Part shown: piece by piece, positions 31,301 through 38,370 of the stretch | Position numbering within the stretch: the stretch's first letter is position 1 | How the letters are laid out: each line of letters starts with the position of its first letter | NCBI GenBank assembly: GCA_024405895.1 | Contig: JAKSNW010000001.1 | Location: 1-64,000, forward strand | Direction: 5' to 3' | Length of the DNA stretch: 64,000 nt | DNA from: Paludibacteraceae bacterium | GTDB taxonomy: Bacteria > Bacteroidota > Bacteroidia > Bacteroidales > Paludibacteraceae | The notes under the pieces: model-generated | Told to the model about the DNA's origin: nothing | What the model saw: the letters and a program-made list of their open reading frames with translations, nothing else | The model's database searches: none | Program-made: the position numbers and the translations under genes

Positions 31301-31622
31301 CTACAACGGCACAACAGCCGATGGTTGCGACTCAGTCATCACTCTCACCGTCAACGTAACCGTAGGCCTTGAATACGCAGAGAACGGCATGTTCAACATC
31401 ACACCTAACCCAGTAGAACGTGGCGGCAATGTCCGCATCGACGCTAGCGTCAACGAGAACTCTGTTGTAGAGGTATTCACCTCAAACGGCAAACTCATCT
31501 CACGTGCTGAATATGGTGTAGAGAACATCTACGTTACCATGCCACAAGTGGCTGGTCTCTATATGGTACGCCTCACCACCGCAAGTGGCCGCATCATGTA
31601 TGGCAAAGTCATCGTGAAGTAA
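22371..31622 (+). CDS. Giant modular T9SS adhesin-like protein (3083 aa)
   Basis: Signal peptide residues 1-24 (ends PMNAQ). Unlike its upstream paralogue it starts with an Fn3-like module (CATPANLHAMTV) that closely matches the first Fn3 of that paralogue, so the first jelly-roll seems to have been lost. I count ten jelly-roll modules interleaved with Fn3-like modules, six of the roughly 52-aa WNGQ...GCDS repeats (about residues 2680-2990), and a T9SS sorting domain (ITPNPVERGG; GLYMVRLTTASG; YGKVIVK). Two modules near residues 2550-2680 carry NNGNAYTTASTDDRFLVI, typical of choice-of-anchor J domains. The 3' end and flank share identical DNA with the next gene. Surface exposure is inferred from the sorting domain. 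Confidence 0.9.
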   Translation: MKRSILLSALLCLLSISIPMNAQTSAKAGAAQGQIMGKVAMADFDTCATPANLHAMTVSSTTADLMWDAYEMALSHHLKVSTTALANPATDSGDVFDQPVFYKPYQVTGLTPSTNYFFYVSTDCGNGESSNWSAAGTFRTACASVTVPMTETFETSSSLLNCWTKGFLTNGDWSGATASASNYEPATNNTAHAGTASMSLRGYATTTANGPRTTMAWIASPELNVADIRTLQVTFWARTDNANGHLHVGVLADPNDGGTFDRIADLTFSATNSWQQFTIPLNTASLNGAKYVAFMADGSDYSANVYYFVDDVTIDVAPDCPTALQVNATRVTDQTAQINWLGAANSWNIKVSTTALTNPATETADVLNTNVTSSPYTLTGLTARTTYYVYLQAVCNAAGDSLGAWSTSINFTTTQVPVVPTYMCSFDDPAQNNQWEMFNGTNGWYIGTANDANNGANLGALYISSNNGANNTFNASATSYSWAIRTVHFDVGIYDLSFDWICYGDGNWDNLRAFLVPTDVTFNGGSTTADAQGMNGSTNTTPNRWIDIPGKVLNNATTWQHVEQTYTFTTPVDYNLVFFWKNDNSGGSVPAAVDNVNIIRQTCATPSDIHAVPGYTQLTSIRMAWTPSILGETAWDVQVLLDTIMVIDTTINSLPFNATGLQPTQNYTVRVRSNCGNGDVSAWAEEILPTACGDITTLPYNETFRAVSAVNRHFPTCWTNLTTYNAYADTPSSDGDGHSLYFAGAVCTPSFNVPGKRVSDFSVKFSLTPSFTSAVGGYMVIGVATSADATTVQYVDTVTYPDYGTWADYKVNLTNYQDFGTYIVFVPTGYVWLDNVSIDQRDMCPPVTNVTVSNIGTSTAHIAWDAETDITNSWDVTYGPHGFDVATATNIQTVSTTECNLSGLAHSTDYDVYVRTHCGSAWTKAEFTTLLLPNPIPFTSNFEASETVTNYWKHTNNAGANYWTVGTDANNGGTQGFYITNDGTTNGYANTSLSRAYGYVSLAFTAGEHTISYDWKGANYGNAGYVRAALAPKTTDFSTVSTVSAFGVPAGWIAVDNGNTVTNGDWNTTTSTVTFYAPDTMLLVYYWYNDANGGSAVAGVVDNVSVIRSSGCIDAGNLNANTDINGNTTITWAASDPGASYHVVISTASSSNPGSITNAVVDTTVTNNNITVQLGSSTQYYIYVQTTCSGSSTDWNSLSYLTPCSAVQSFVEDFQSCSYTVTLPNCWYSYAASSYAKPKATYNDNANSHNSTCALRFYGAESYAASGAISRPLSETKVGFWLIQEDNTYGSPGKIVVGYLTDQEDFSTFVPVDTVECTTPNTYQYFEVNFGRFANLTVPFYLGFRNFDASSGYSHIDDIEVSEYRQCNTPSDISVSNLTTTGANISWSTNNGLSFDILITTALVDPNTATENDADVYLYETSYIGNSLDLTGSLDPATVYYVYLKADCQSADSKPSFWSEPFRFATQCNAKTVPYTETFASPVAGADIQPLCWNVFNEVNGTVSATLPYISDARASDSDGKSLYMNAIYQSSSANVKSVAALPSFTNSISSLMMTFSVRGEANNRRLLVGVLTDPTDASTFVCVDTIALTTSWRRKIVDFTGVTATGNIAFIADGTLDNNTVAVNIDSINLDFVHGCLIPKSITTANITSESVDITVETNTTLDNMVRIMVSTVNSTTPATLTNLVADTTVNVANLPVTINGLSPVSTYYVYAAVDCGNGVYSDYYDQTVSFTTACGRYNLPFSENFNGCTSGQLPPCWARLNHATYPRAYTTKRVGGTGFSLQMNNTGIGILPEMNIQDMSRVQMQIKCVNGTRNANYNVYVGVMTDPTDASTFVPVDTVVAPYNSGNTFTTRDIDFSHYNGPVGQIAFKASNTLYIDDISISEILPCAAPTNFSTNNVTEQSVDLTWTANANVPTATYQIVYAAAGNDAMQNTPVDLAAGTTTYAVSGLTDNTVYNFYIRSICSAGDTSAWQTVSATTLAGVQRIPFTIDFEDATNNTNWQFFASTSNEGTANNFVIGNATNNGGSSALYVTNDGGNTNAYNNGDETAIFAAYPFHIDAANTLLISFDYKVVGEAGYDYGRVFVAPQTTNFTAYDFYDLDPSSTQAGWVNADNGTNLQQQSSWTTFNGSAALTAGDYFLVMAWRNDGSVGNNPPIAYDNIVVREKTCYAENVTAAAGATSATIQVSTDCPTVHLKVLDGTTATIDTVTSVPFIANNLTPNTNYTVQVVGFCTSGDSTAMATGSFKTLCADIFVDAQNHYFDDFQSYTSGATGDMGCWLRGKSSSGTLPYVSTSYNTQSAYMYSYSSSVYGYIATPNVTGTAINNLRVNFKGYFNYTTYGVAVGIMTDPEDINTFVVIDTVRPTTTGWSNFHVDFDQYAGTGRSIAFRTIGNTAYIDEVEILPIPSCLEADFTLTPSVGTINIEIEPANATDTQWDVVVTTDVNNADASAEVYNQTVTNTNITVSGLQNVTTYYVFVRTRCSAAEQSGWTIKSATTPCGIETLPYAENFSVNGTATLNTCWNRYSGLIGGTLSNTTSGWSTNAGNNGIVGPHMKYNIYSTNKYWLVTPTIAIDSTAALSFDLARTGWNNGNAYTTASTDDRFLVIVSTDGGNTWSESNTIAEWNSTSTTRDINSLPNTAERETISLNAYVGQNIRIAFYGESTTSGTDYDLHIGNINIDYVGAPTTVTVDLTEQVCAGVAYTNYGFNVTEATAGTYTYTRTTTAGDTTYNLTLTVLPAATGSETASVCASALPYLWNGQTLTAAGTYTHTTTAANGCDSVVTLTLTVNEAMEGYDIQTVCENDLPYVWNGQSYNAPGTYTFNTTAANGCDSIATLYLMVAVSDTTYETMSICQGSSYAWNGQTLTTAGEYTAVTGTSTYGCPIVSVLTLTVTPGFTTNDTITVCDTDLPYAWNGQDLTAAGTYTFNGSSQAGCDSVVTLTFVVSNSYAGTETLELLDTQLPYTWNGIDIEAAGEYTYNGTTADGCDSVITLTVNVTVGLEYAENGMFNITPNPVERGGNVRIDASVNENSVVEVFTSNGKLISRAEYGVENIYVTMPQVAGLYMVRLTTASGRIMYGKVIVK

Positions 31623-31729
31623 GTAACACGAAAACCTTAACGAAAACGAAAACTGTTTCTGGTTCCCGTTATCGTTATCGTTGAAAATACCTCAGCCCTC
31701 GCTTAACCACAGCGGGGGCTTTTTTGTTT
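30640..31729 (+). repeat. Duplicated 3' segment, copy 1 (see 35751-36840)
   Basis: Positions 30640-31088 match 35751-36199 base for base by eye (449 bp, constant offset 5111). The rest of the gene diverges by substitutions but keeps the same offset without indels. The stop codon and about 105 bp of 3' flank through the terminator (31620-31725) are again identical to 36731-36836. This patchwork points to recent gene conversion or unequal crossing-over between tandem paralogues. Confidence 0.9.
31694..31725 (+). terminator. Terminator after the second giant gene
   Basis: AGCCCTCGC pairs with GCGGGGGCT (one G-T pair) across loop TTAACCACA, followed by T6. It has the same loop as the terminators at 21754 and 36805. 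Confidence 0.9.
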
Positions 31730-31762
31730 TTAAGTGAAAAGTTAAGAGTGTAGGATTCAGCC

Positions 31763-31890
31763 AGACCCACCCCTTTATCCCCTCCCGTAAAAAGGGAGGG
31801 GAAGATAGCCTCAGGGTTTAGACTCTTGTCGGAGAAGCATTCTCCTCCCCTCTCCCTTTTTACGGGAGAGGGGCAGGGGGGTGAGGGTCT
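31763..31890. repeat. REPIN/MITE-like inverted repeat, about 128 bp
   Basis: Two GC-rich hairpins face each other: CCCCTCCC-GTAAAAA-GGGAGGGG (31779-31801) and CCCCTCTCCC-TTTTTAC-GGGAGAGGGG (31847-31873). The loops are exact reverse complements, and the outer flanks AGACCC..CACCCC and GGGGTGAGGGTCT also pair, so the whole unit is an inverted pair of one palindrome. A related single hairpin is at 37097-37134. The rest of the gap to 32100 holds a fragment, TCGGCATAACTCAAGCAAG, that resembles one at 37245-37270. Confidence 0.75.
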
Positions 31891-32107
31891 TTACTTTTCT
31901 TTGTTTCACAAAGAGTCTGCTCACGCTCGGCATAACTCAAGCAAGCTTGGTTCTGCCCTCGCTTAATCGCAGACTTCACTTTTCACTTCCTTTAGGGGGG
32001 GAGGGTTCTCCCTTTATTATCTCGCTGAAAGGTTCATCTTCTTTCGTCAAAATCATTTTTTTTAAAAAAAAATTAGCAAATTAGATATGTGGTATTAAAA
32101 AAAACAC

Positions 32108-32116
32108 TACATTTGC
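32108..32116 (+). promoter_or_regulatory. Promoter -7 box of the third giant gene
   Basis: TACATTTGC matches TAnnTTTGC and is preceded by a long A/T tract (32050-32105). It lies about 63 bp before the start codon. Confidence 0.65.
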
Positions 32117-32179
32117 AGTTGCTTAAGCTGTCAGTAATAATGGATACGTTTTGACTTTATCAATCAATATTAATCAATA

Positions 32180-35100
32180 ATGCTTATGAAAAAAACATTA
32201 CTAGCACTGGTTCTGCTGCTCACGGCATGCTTTGCCTCGGCGCAGACATCAGCAACGCTGCCGCTAACCATCGATTTCGAGGATGCAGCTCAGAATGCCC
32301 TCTGGGACTTCCGCAGCTCTACAGCTTCCGTATCTGCTCCTAACGACTTCGTGATTGGTTCTGCCGTAGCCAAAGCAGGCAGCAACTCACTCTACATCTC
32401 CAACGACAACGGTGTAACCAATGCCTACACCAACAACGAAGATGCATGCCGTATGGCTCTCTTCCCATTCACCGTACCTACCGATAATAGTGTTGACATT
32501 AACTTCAGCTACATGTGTGAAGGTGAGTCAAACTACGACTTCGGTCGCGTCTTCATCATCCCACAAGACAACCAGTACCTCAACTCATTCTACACCAGCA
32601 TTATTCCTACTTCTGGTGTGCCTAACGGCTACGGTTGGATTGCTGCCGATGGTGGCTCAAAGCTCAATCAACACAACACTTGGACCGATGTCTCAACCTC
32701 TGCGTCACTCAGTGCTGGCAACTACTACCTCGCTTGCGTATGGCGTAACGACTACTCCGACGGCAACAACCCACCTATTGCCTTCGACAACATCACCATC
32801 TCCGAGCGTACTTGCTATCTCGAAAACGTTCAAGTATCTGGCATCACCGCTGGCGGCGCTGCCAACTTGACCTTTGTCACCGACTGCCCACAAGTCATCT
32901 GCCACGTTGAAGAAACAGCTACTGGCGTAACACCTGTTGCTGATGCCACCTTGCCAAGAGCAAGCGTTCGCTATATCCGTGGTCTCCAAGCAAACACCGA
33001 ATACACCATCTCACTTCGTGGTATCTGTGCCAACGGTGACACCACCGTTGCAGCCACATGCACCTTCCGCACCCTCTGTGCCGACATCACCGTTGACGCT
33101 GCCAACCACTACACCGAAAACTGGGAGTCATACACCACTGGCTCTGGCAACACCGACTTCGGCTGCTGGACAAGAGGCAAAAACGCCAGCAACACCAACA
33201 ACGCATACGTTACTGCTAACGGTGGTTCAAATACTATGTATATGTATGCATATGGAACCAACTATCTCTATGTAGCTACACCTGCCATCACCGGCACACC
33301 TGCCAACCAACTCCGTGTCAACTTCCGCGCTAATTTCAACTCTACTAACTATGGCGTTGCCGTTGGCTTCATGAGCGATCCTACCGATGCCACCACCTTC
33401 GTAGCCGTTGACACTGTTCGTTGCACTGTTTCAGGTTGGGGTAACTTTACCGTCGACTGCAACAACTACACCGGCACAGGCACCTGCCTCGCCTTCTTCA
33501 CCGTCGGCAATGGTGTCTACCTCGACGACATCGAAGTACTCCCAATGCCATCTTGCGTAGAGCCTAATGTCACTCTGGCAACTGCTGCCGGTTCTATCAC
33601 CGTCAACATCGCCCCTGTTGGCTCACCAACTCAATATGAGGTTGTTGTAACCACCGACGCTACCAACTCTGATGCTTCTGCCGTTGTCTACAACCAGACC
33701 ACCACCAGCACCACCGTCACTGTTGGCAACCTCCAAGACCTCACCAACTACTACGTCTTCGTACGTGCTATCTGCTCTGCAACCGACCAATCAGCTTGGG
33801 TTTCACGTTCTATCCAAACTCCTTGCGGTCTCTACGCTATGCCATTCACAGAAGACTTCAGCGATGCTAATTTCCCACCAGCATGCTGGTCACGTTCTAA
33901 CACCCTCTTTGCCGATGCCCTCAATGGCACAGCAATCAACAGTTATAACGGTGGTTGGTCACGCAACACCTCCGGCTACGGTATTACCGACCCACACACT
34001 AAGGTCAATATCTACGGTTCAAGCTGTAAATACTGGCTCATCACTCCAGCCATCACCATCAATGCTGCTGCCGAACTCAGCTTCGACCTCGCATACACTG
34101 CATACGGCAATGGCAACGCTGCTGGCACCACTGGCACCGACGACAAATTCATCGTTGCTGTCAGCACCGACGGTGGCAACACCTGGACCGCTGCCAACGT
34201 TCTTCGCGAATGGAACAACAGCGGCTCTGCCTATGTTCTCAACGATATCTCCAACGTAGCACAACGCGTATCCTTCGACCTCAGTGCCTACGTTGGTCAG
34301 AACATCAACATCGCCTTCTATGGTGAGTCAACCGTCAGCAACGCCGACAACGACCTCCGCATCGGTAACATCCGCGTGGCTCCAGCCAACGCTTGCGCCG
34401 ATCCTGACTTTACTTACACCGTAGGCGTAGGTGCTGTCGACATCAACATCGTTCCTGCTGACGCCACACAATCACAATTCGAGGTAGTCGTAACCACCGA
34501 CCCTGACAATGCCGACGCTTCTGCCGTTGCCTACAGCCAAGTAGTAACAGGCACCACAGTCAACGTTACCGGTCTCAACCACCTCACCACCTACTACGTC
34601 TTCGTACGTGCCATCTGCTCAGCTACCGATCAATCCTACTGGGTTAAGAAATCGTTCACCACACCTTGTGGCAACTACTCAGTTCCTTACGCTGAGAACT
34701 TCGCTGGCTTCGCAACCTCATTCCCATCATGCTGGGGCCGTCTCTATGGCACCATCACCGCTGGTCCTAACACCTCATCAAGCGGCTGGAGCTACACCTC
34801 CGGCAATGGTATCGCTGGCCCTCACATGAGATACAACCTCTATTCAACCAACTCCTATTGGCTCGTAACCCCATCTATCGCTATCGATACCACAGCCGAA
34901 CTCAGTTTCGACCTCGCTAAGACCGTATGGAACGGCGGCGGCGAATACACCACAGCGTCTTCTGACGACCGCTTCCTCGTAGTTGTCAGCACCGACGACG
35001 GCGCTACCTGGAGCGAAGCCAATGCCATCGCTGAATGGAACAGTACAAGCACCACTCGCGACATCAACGCTATTTCTAACGTTGCTCAACGTCAAACCGT

Positions 35101-36733
35101 ATCGTTGAACAACTACGTTGGTCAGAGCATCCGCATCGGCTTCTATGCTGAGTCAACTGCTTCTGGCACCGACTACGACCTCCACATCGGCAACATCAAC
35201 ATCGATGCTGTTGCTGCTCCTGCAGGCCCTGACACCATCACCCTCACTGATCAGACTTGTGCTGGCACTGCCTATACAAACTACGGCTTCAACATTACCG
35301 AAGCTACTGCAGGCACCTACGTCCACTCACGTGTCTCAGCAGATGGCGACTCTGTATTTATCCTCACTCTCACCGTCAACCCAGTCGTTACTACCGGCCG
35401 AGCATATTACCTCTGCTCAAATCAGTTGCCTATGACCTGGCACGGACAAGACATCAACGCTGCCGGCGACTACGTATGGACTGGCACTGCTGCCAACGGC
35501 TGCGACTCTGTCGTAACCCTCCATGTCTTTGTAACACAGGCTGCTGCAACCAGCGAGACCATCGCTCTCTGCCCATCACAATTGCCTTACTCTTGGAATG
35601 GTCAGACCATCACCGCTGCTGGTGAATACACTTACACCACCACCGCTGCCAACAACTGCGACTCTGTCGTAACACTCACCGTTACCCTCAACCAAGCCGC
35701 TACTGGTTCTGAGAACGTAACCATCTGCGCTTCTGCCCTCCCATACACATGGAATGGTCAGACACTCACCGCAGCAGGCACCTACACTCACACCACCACC
35801 GCTGCCAACGGCTGTGACTCCGTTGTAACACTCACCCTCACCGTCAACGAGGCTATGGAAGGCTACGACATACAGACAGTATGTGAGAACGATCTCCCAT
35901 ACGTTTGGAACGGTCAGTCTTACAATGCTCCTGGTACTTACACCTTCAACACCACTGCTGCCAACGGTTGCGACTCTATCGCTACCCTCTACCTCATGGT
36001 TGCCGTAAGCGACACCACCTACGAGACCATGTCTATTTGTCAAGGTAGCAGCTATGCTTGGAACGGTCAGACCCTCACCACAGCAGGTGAATACACCGCT
36101 GTGACAGGCACCTCAACCTATGGTTGCCCAATCGTCAGCGTCTTGACCCTTACCGTAACACCAGGCTTCACCACCAACGACACCATCACAGTCTGCGACT
36201 CCGACCTTCCATACACCTGGAACGGTCAGACCCTCACCGCTGCCGGTACCTACACCTTCAACGGTTCAAGTCAAGCAGGTTGCGACTCTGTTGTAACACT
36301 CACCTTCGTAGTCAACAACTCATTTGTTGGCACCGAGACCCTCGACCTCCTCGACACCGAACTCCCATACACATGGAACGGCATCGACATCGAGGCTGCA
36401 GGCGAGTACACCTACAACGGCACCACCGCTGAAGGCTGCGACTCAGTCATCACCCTCACCGTCAACGTAACCGTAGGCCTTGAATACGCTGAGAACGGCA
36501 TGTTCAACATCACACCTAACCCAGTAGAACGTGGCGGTGTAGTTCGCATCGACGCTACCATTGCTGAGGCATCTGTTGTTGAACTCTTCAGCGCTAACGG
36601 CAAACTCATCTCACGTTCAGAGCACAATGCCGAACCAATCTTCGTCAACATGCCACAAGAAGCAGGCCTCTACATGGTTCGCCTCACCACAGCAACTGGC
36701 AAGATGATGTACGGCAAAGTCATCGTGAAGTAA
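32180..36733 (+). CDS. Modular T9SS adhesin-like protein (about 1517 aa)
   Basis: Two in-frame ATGs (32180, 32186) precede a signal peptide ending ACFASAQ; the second may be the real start. Four jelly-roll modules with Fn3-like modules between them are followed by eight of the roughly 52-aa WNGQ...GCDS repeats (about residues 1020-1430) and a T9SS sorting domain (ITPNPVERGG; GLYMVRLTTATG; YGKVIVK). Its N-terminal order (DFEDA...NDFVIG, then ENWESY..GCW, then two W/CW modules) parallels the C-terminal third of the upstream 3083-aa protein, so it looks like a partial copy given its own signal peptide. Role inferred as for the paralogues. Confidence 0.9.
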   Translation: MLMKKTLLALVLLLTACFASAQTSATLPLTIDFEDAAQNALWDFRSSTASVSAPNDFVIGSAVAKAGSNSLYISNDNGVTNAYTNNEDACRMALFPFTVPTDNSVDINFSYMCEGESNYDFGRVFIIPQDNQYLNSFYTSIIPTSGVPNGYGWIAADGGSKLNQHNTWTDVSTSASLSAGNYYLACVWRNDYSDGNNPPIAFDNITISERTCYLENVQVSGITAGGAANLTFVTDCPQVICHVEETATGVTPVADATLPRASVRYIRGLQANTEYTISLRGICANGDTTVAATCTFRTLCADITVDAANHYTENWESYTTGSGNTDFGCWTRGKNASNTNNAYVTANGGSNTMYMYAYGTNYLYVATPAITGTPANQLRVNFRANFNSTNYGVAVGFMSDPTDATTFVAVDTVRCTVSGWGNFTVDCNNYTGTGTCLAFFTVGNGVYLDDIEVLPMPSCVEPNVTLATAAGSITVNIAPVGSPTQYEVVVTTDATNSDASAVVYNQTTTSTTVTVGNLQDLTNYYVFVRAICSATDQSAWVSRSIQTPCGLYAMPFTEDFSDANFPPACWSRSNTLFADALNGTAINSYNGGWSRNTSGYGITDPHTKVNIYGSSCKYWLITPAITINAAAELSFDLAYTAYGNGNAAGTTGTDDKFIVAVSTDGGNTWTAANVLREWNNSGSAYVLNDISNVAQRVSFDLSAYVGQNINIAFYGESTVSNADNDLRIGNIRVAPANACADPDFTYTVGVGAVDINIVPADATQSQFEVVVTTDPDNADASAVAYSQVVTGTTVNVTGLNHLTTYYVFVRAICSATDQSYWVKKSFTTPCGNYSVPYAENFAGFATSFPSCWGRLYGTITAGPNTSSSGWSYTSGNGIAGPHMRYNLYSTNSYWLVTPSIAIDTTAELSFDLAKTVWNGGGEYTTASSDDRFLVVVSTDDGATWSEANAIAEWNSTSTTRDINAISNVAQRQTVSLNNYVGQSIRIGFYAESTASGTDYDLHIGNINIDAVAAPAGPDTITLTDQTCAGTAYTNYGFNITEATAGTYVHSRVSADGDSVFILTLTVNPVVTTGRAYYLCSNQLPMTWHGQDINAAGDYVWTGTAANGCDSVVTLHVFVTQAAATSETIALCPSQLPYSWNGQTITAAGEYTYTTTAANNCDSVVTLTVTLNQAATGSENVTICASALPYTWNGQTLTAAGTYTHTTTAANGCDSVVTLTLTVNEAMEGYDIQTVCENDLPYVWNGQSYNAPGTYTFNTTAANGCDSIATLYLMVAVSDTTYETMSICQGSSYAWNGQTLTTAGEYTAVTGTSTYGCPIVSVLTLTVTPGFTTNDTITVCDSDLPYTWNGQTLTAAGTYTFNGSSQAGCDSVVTLTFVVNNSFVGTETLDLLDTELPYTWNGIDIEAAGEYTYNGTTAEGCDSVITLTVNVTVGLEYAENGMFNITPNPVERGGVVRIDATIAEASVVELFSANGKLISRSEHNAEPIFVNMPQEAGLYMVRLTTATGKMMYGKVIVK

Positions 36734-36840
36734 GTAACACGAAAACCTTAACGAAAACGAAAACTGTTTCTGGTTCCCGTTATCGTTATCGTTGAAAATA
36801 CCTCAGCCCTCGCTTAACCACAGCGGGGGCTTTTTGTTTA
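35751..36840 (+). repeat. Duplicated 3' segment, copy 2
   Basis: Partner of 30640-31729 at a constant offset of 5111 bp. 35751-36199 is identical to copy 1 by eye, as is the 3' flank from the stop codon through the terminator. Confidence 0.9.
36805..36836 (+). terminator. Terminator after the third giant gene
   Basis: Same hairpin as at 31694: AGCCCTCGC, loop TTAACCACA, GCGGGGGC(T), then T5. Confidence 0.9.
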
Positions 36841-36890
36841 CCATAGGTTAGAGGTTAAAGGTTAAAGTGGTTCAAATGTATAATGCGGCT

Positions 36891-37328
36891 CAACCCTGAA
36901 GGGGTAGGACTTTGGCTCAAGTAGTTCAAGTAGTTCAAACTCTCTACCAAAACGAAAACCAGTTAGCGTTAAGGTTAACGTTAACGTTGAAAACCCCTTG
37001 AACCTTAACGGCTGCTCAACCCTGAAGGGGTTGTAGTCCTAAGCCCAGGGTAAGCGTAGCGACACCTTGGGGGAGAGAGCGCCACCACCACAACTTCCCC
37101 CTCGCCCATTTGGGAGAGGGGGCTGGGGGTGAGGGCTACCCTTGCCGGCTGTTGTCTTACTTTTGCCCCTTCAGGGCGATTTGATTCTCTCTCCTTGGCA
37201 TTCCCCAGGGCGTTTTGATAAAAATCAAGAAGATAGGCTGCGGTTCGGCATAGGTTAAGCAAGCTTACCTCTGCTCAAACCTTGCACTATCATTGCCCTG
37301 GGCTTGGAACTTCTGCCCTTTCAGGGCG
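36891..37328. repeat. Dispersed REP copies in the gap before the lipoprotein array
   Basis: A lone CAACCCTGAAGGGG lies at 36891. An inverted copy of the 8262-type block is at 37017-37073 (CAACCC..GGGGTTGTAGTCC, then CCCAGGGT). A different GC-rich hairpin is at 37097-37134 (CCCCCTCGCCC with GGGAGAGGGGG). A direct copy starts at 37161 (TTTTGCCCCTTCAGGGCGA) and appears split near 37214 by about 80 bp before its second half resumes at 37294 (GCCCTGGGCTTGGAAC). No gene is seen between 36734 and 37426. Confidence 0.85.
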
Positions 37329-37386
37329 TCCCCGCCTCCGTCCACCTTTTTCTCCCTCAAAATGACATACGTAAGAGAAAAAGCAC

Positions 37387-37395
37387 TATCTTTGC
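37387..37395 (+). promoter_or_regulatory. Promoter -7 box of the lipoprotein operon
   Basis: TATCTTTGC matches TAnnTTTGC exactly and lies 31 bp before the first lipoprotein start codon. Confidence 0.75.
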
Positions 37396-37426
37396 ACCCA
37401 TAAAAACAAATTAACACCTTCACACA

Positions 37427-37867
37427 ATGAAACAAATTCACGCCATTTTCATGGCCATCCTCGTAGCCATCTTCGTATTGGCTGCCTGTGGCAAAAACCC
37501 AGAGCCTAACAACCCAGACACACCAAGCAACGATCCAGAACAACTCATCGTAGGCACTTGGGAGACAGACTCTTTGGTTGATATCTATCCTAATGGTGAT
37601 AAAAATGTCGACGACCATTTCGAAGGCGAATCAGCACTCATCCTCTCCTTCGACGACGATGGCAACTTCCACGACAATACCAACCTCACCGGCACCTATA
37701 CCATCAAAGACGGCATCCTCAACCTCTACTATGGTGGTATCTATCAAGGCAACGTAGAGACCTTCTTTGTCGACGAAATCACAGCCACCTCACTCGTCAT
37801 CTCCTACGATGTCGAAGGCGATGTCACCTTCAAAGAGCTCTATTACCTCCATCGTGTAGTAGAATAA
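37427..37867 (+). CDS. Lipoprotein with lipocalin-like domain, array member 1
   Basis: 146 aa. Lipoprotein signal peptide with lipobox LAAC and lipidated Cys21, then a Pro/Asn-rich linker (NPDTPSNDPE). The rest has the LIVGTWETDS start of a lipocalin-like small beta-barrel, then FDDDGNFHDN and LVISYDVEG. It is probably tethered to the outer membrane; the ligand is unknown. It is the first gene after the promoter and is followed 10 bp later by the next paralogue. Confidence 0.85.
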   Translation: MKQIHAIFMAILVAIFVLAACGKNPEPNNPDTPSNDPEQLIVGTWETDSLVDIYPNGDKNVDDHFEGESALILSFDDDGNFHDNTNLTGTYTIKDGILNLYYGGIYQGNVETFFVDEITATSLVISYDVEGDVTFKELYYLHRVVE

Positions 37868-37877
37868 AGCATCTGAA

Positions 37878-38348
37878 ATGAAAAAGTTCTATACCGTTTT
37901 CATGGTTGCCTTGGTAGCCTTCTTCGCCTTGGCAGCTTGTGGCAATCCTAACGAACCAGGTCAGGATCAACCCGACCTTCCTGGCAACGACACCATCGTA
38001 ACCCCTCCTACCGTGGACCAACTCATCCAGGGCACCTGGTTGCTCGACTCCATCATTGTCGACACCGGCACCGATATCTACCGTCCAGATATCAACACCA
38101 ACAGATACACCCGCTACAGCAACGGAACCTTCACAACTGGCGGTCCTACCCCTGACCTCCCGAACGTCATCTCCAAGGGCTACTACACCATTGAGAATGG
38201 CATCCTCATCATGCAATACCTCAACGAGAACAACGAGATAGTTCAAACAAACAACTACTCCATCCGTCACCTCACCGACACCTATCTCATGCTCCGAGTA
38301 TCCACACTCTCTGAGATGGATGACTACTTCTTCACCCGCATCGAATAA
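37878..38348 (+). CDS. Lipoprotein with lipocalin-like domain, array member 2
   Basis: 156 aa. Signal peptide with lipobox LAAC, Cys21; linker NEPGQDQPDLPGND; domain start LIQGTWLLDS. The middle (NRYTRYSNGTF) is the most divergent of the array, and it ends with YFFTRIE, matching the FTR ending of member 3. Probably an envelope lipoprotein of unknown ligand, cotranscribed with its neighbours. Confidence 0.82.
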   Translation: MKKFYTVFMVALVAFFALAACGNPNEPGQDQPDLPGNDTIVTPPTVDQLIQGTWLLDSIIVDTGTDIYRPDINTNRYTRYSNGTFTTGGPTPDLPNVISKGYYTIENGILIMQYLNENNEIVQTNNYSIRHLTDTYLMLRVSTLSEMDDYFFTRIE

Positions 38349-38370
38349 CTACGCATAAACACTTCACACA

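Noticed and set aside
33672..34259. 195-aa overlapping plus-strand open frame in the third giant gene
   Set aside because: It is a shifted reading of Thr/Asn-rich codons and has no family features.
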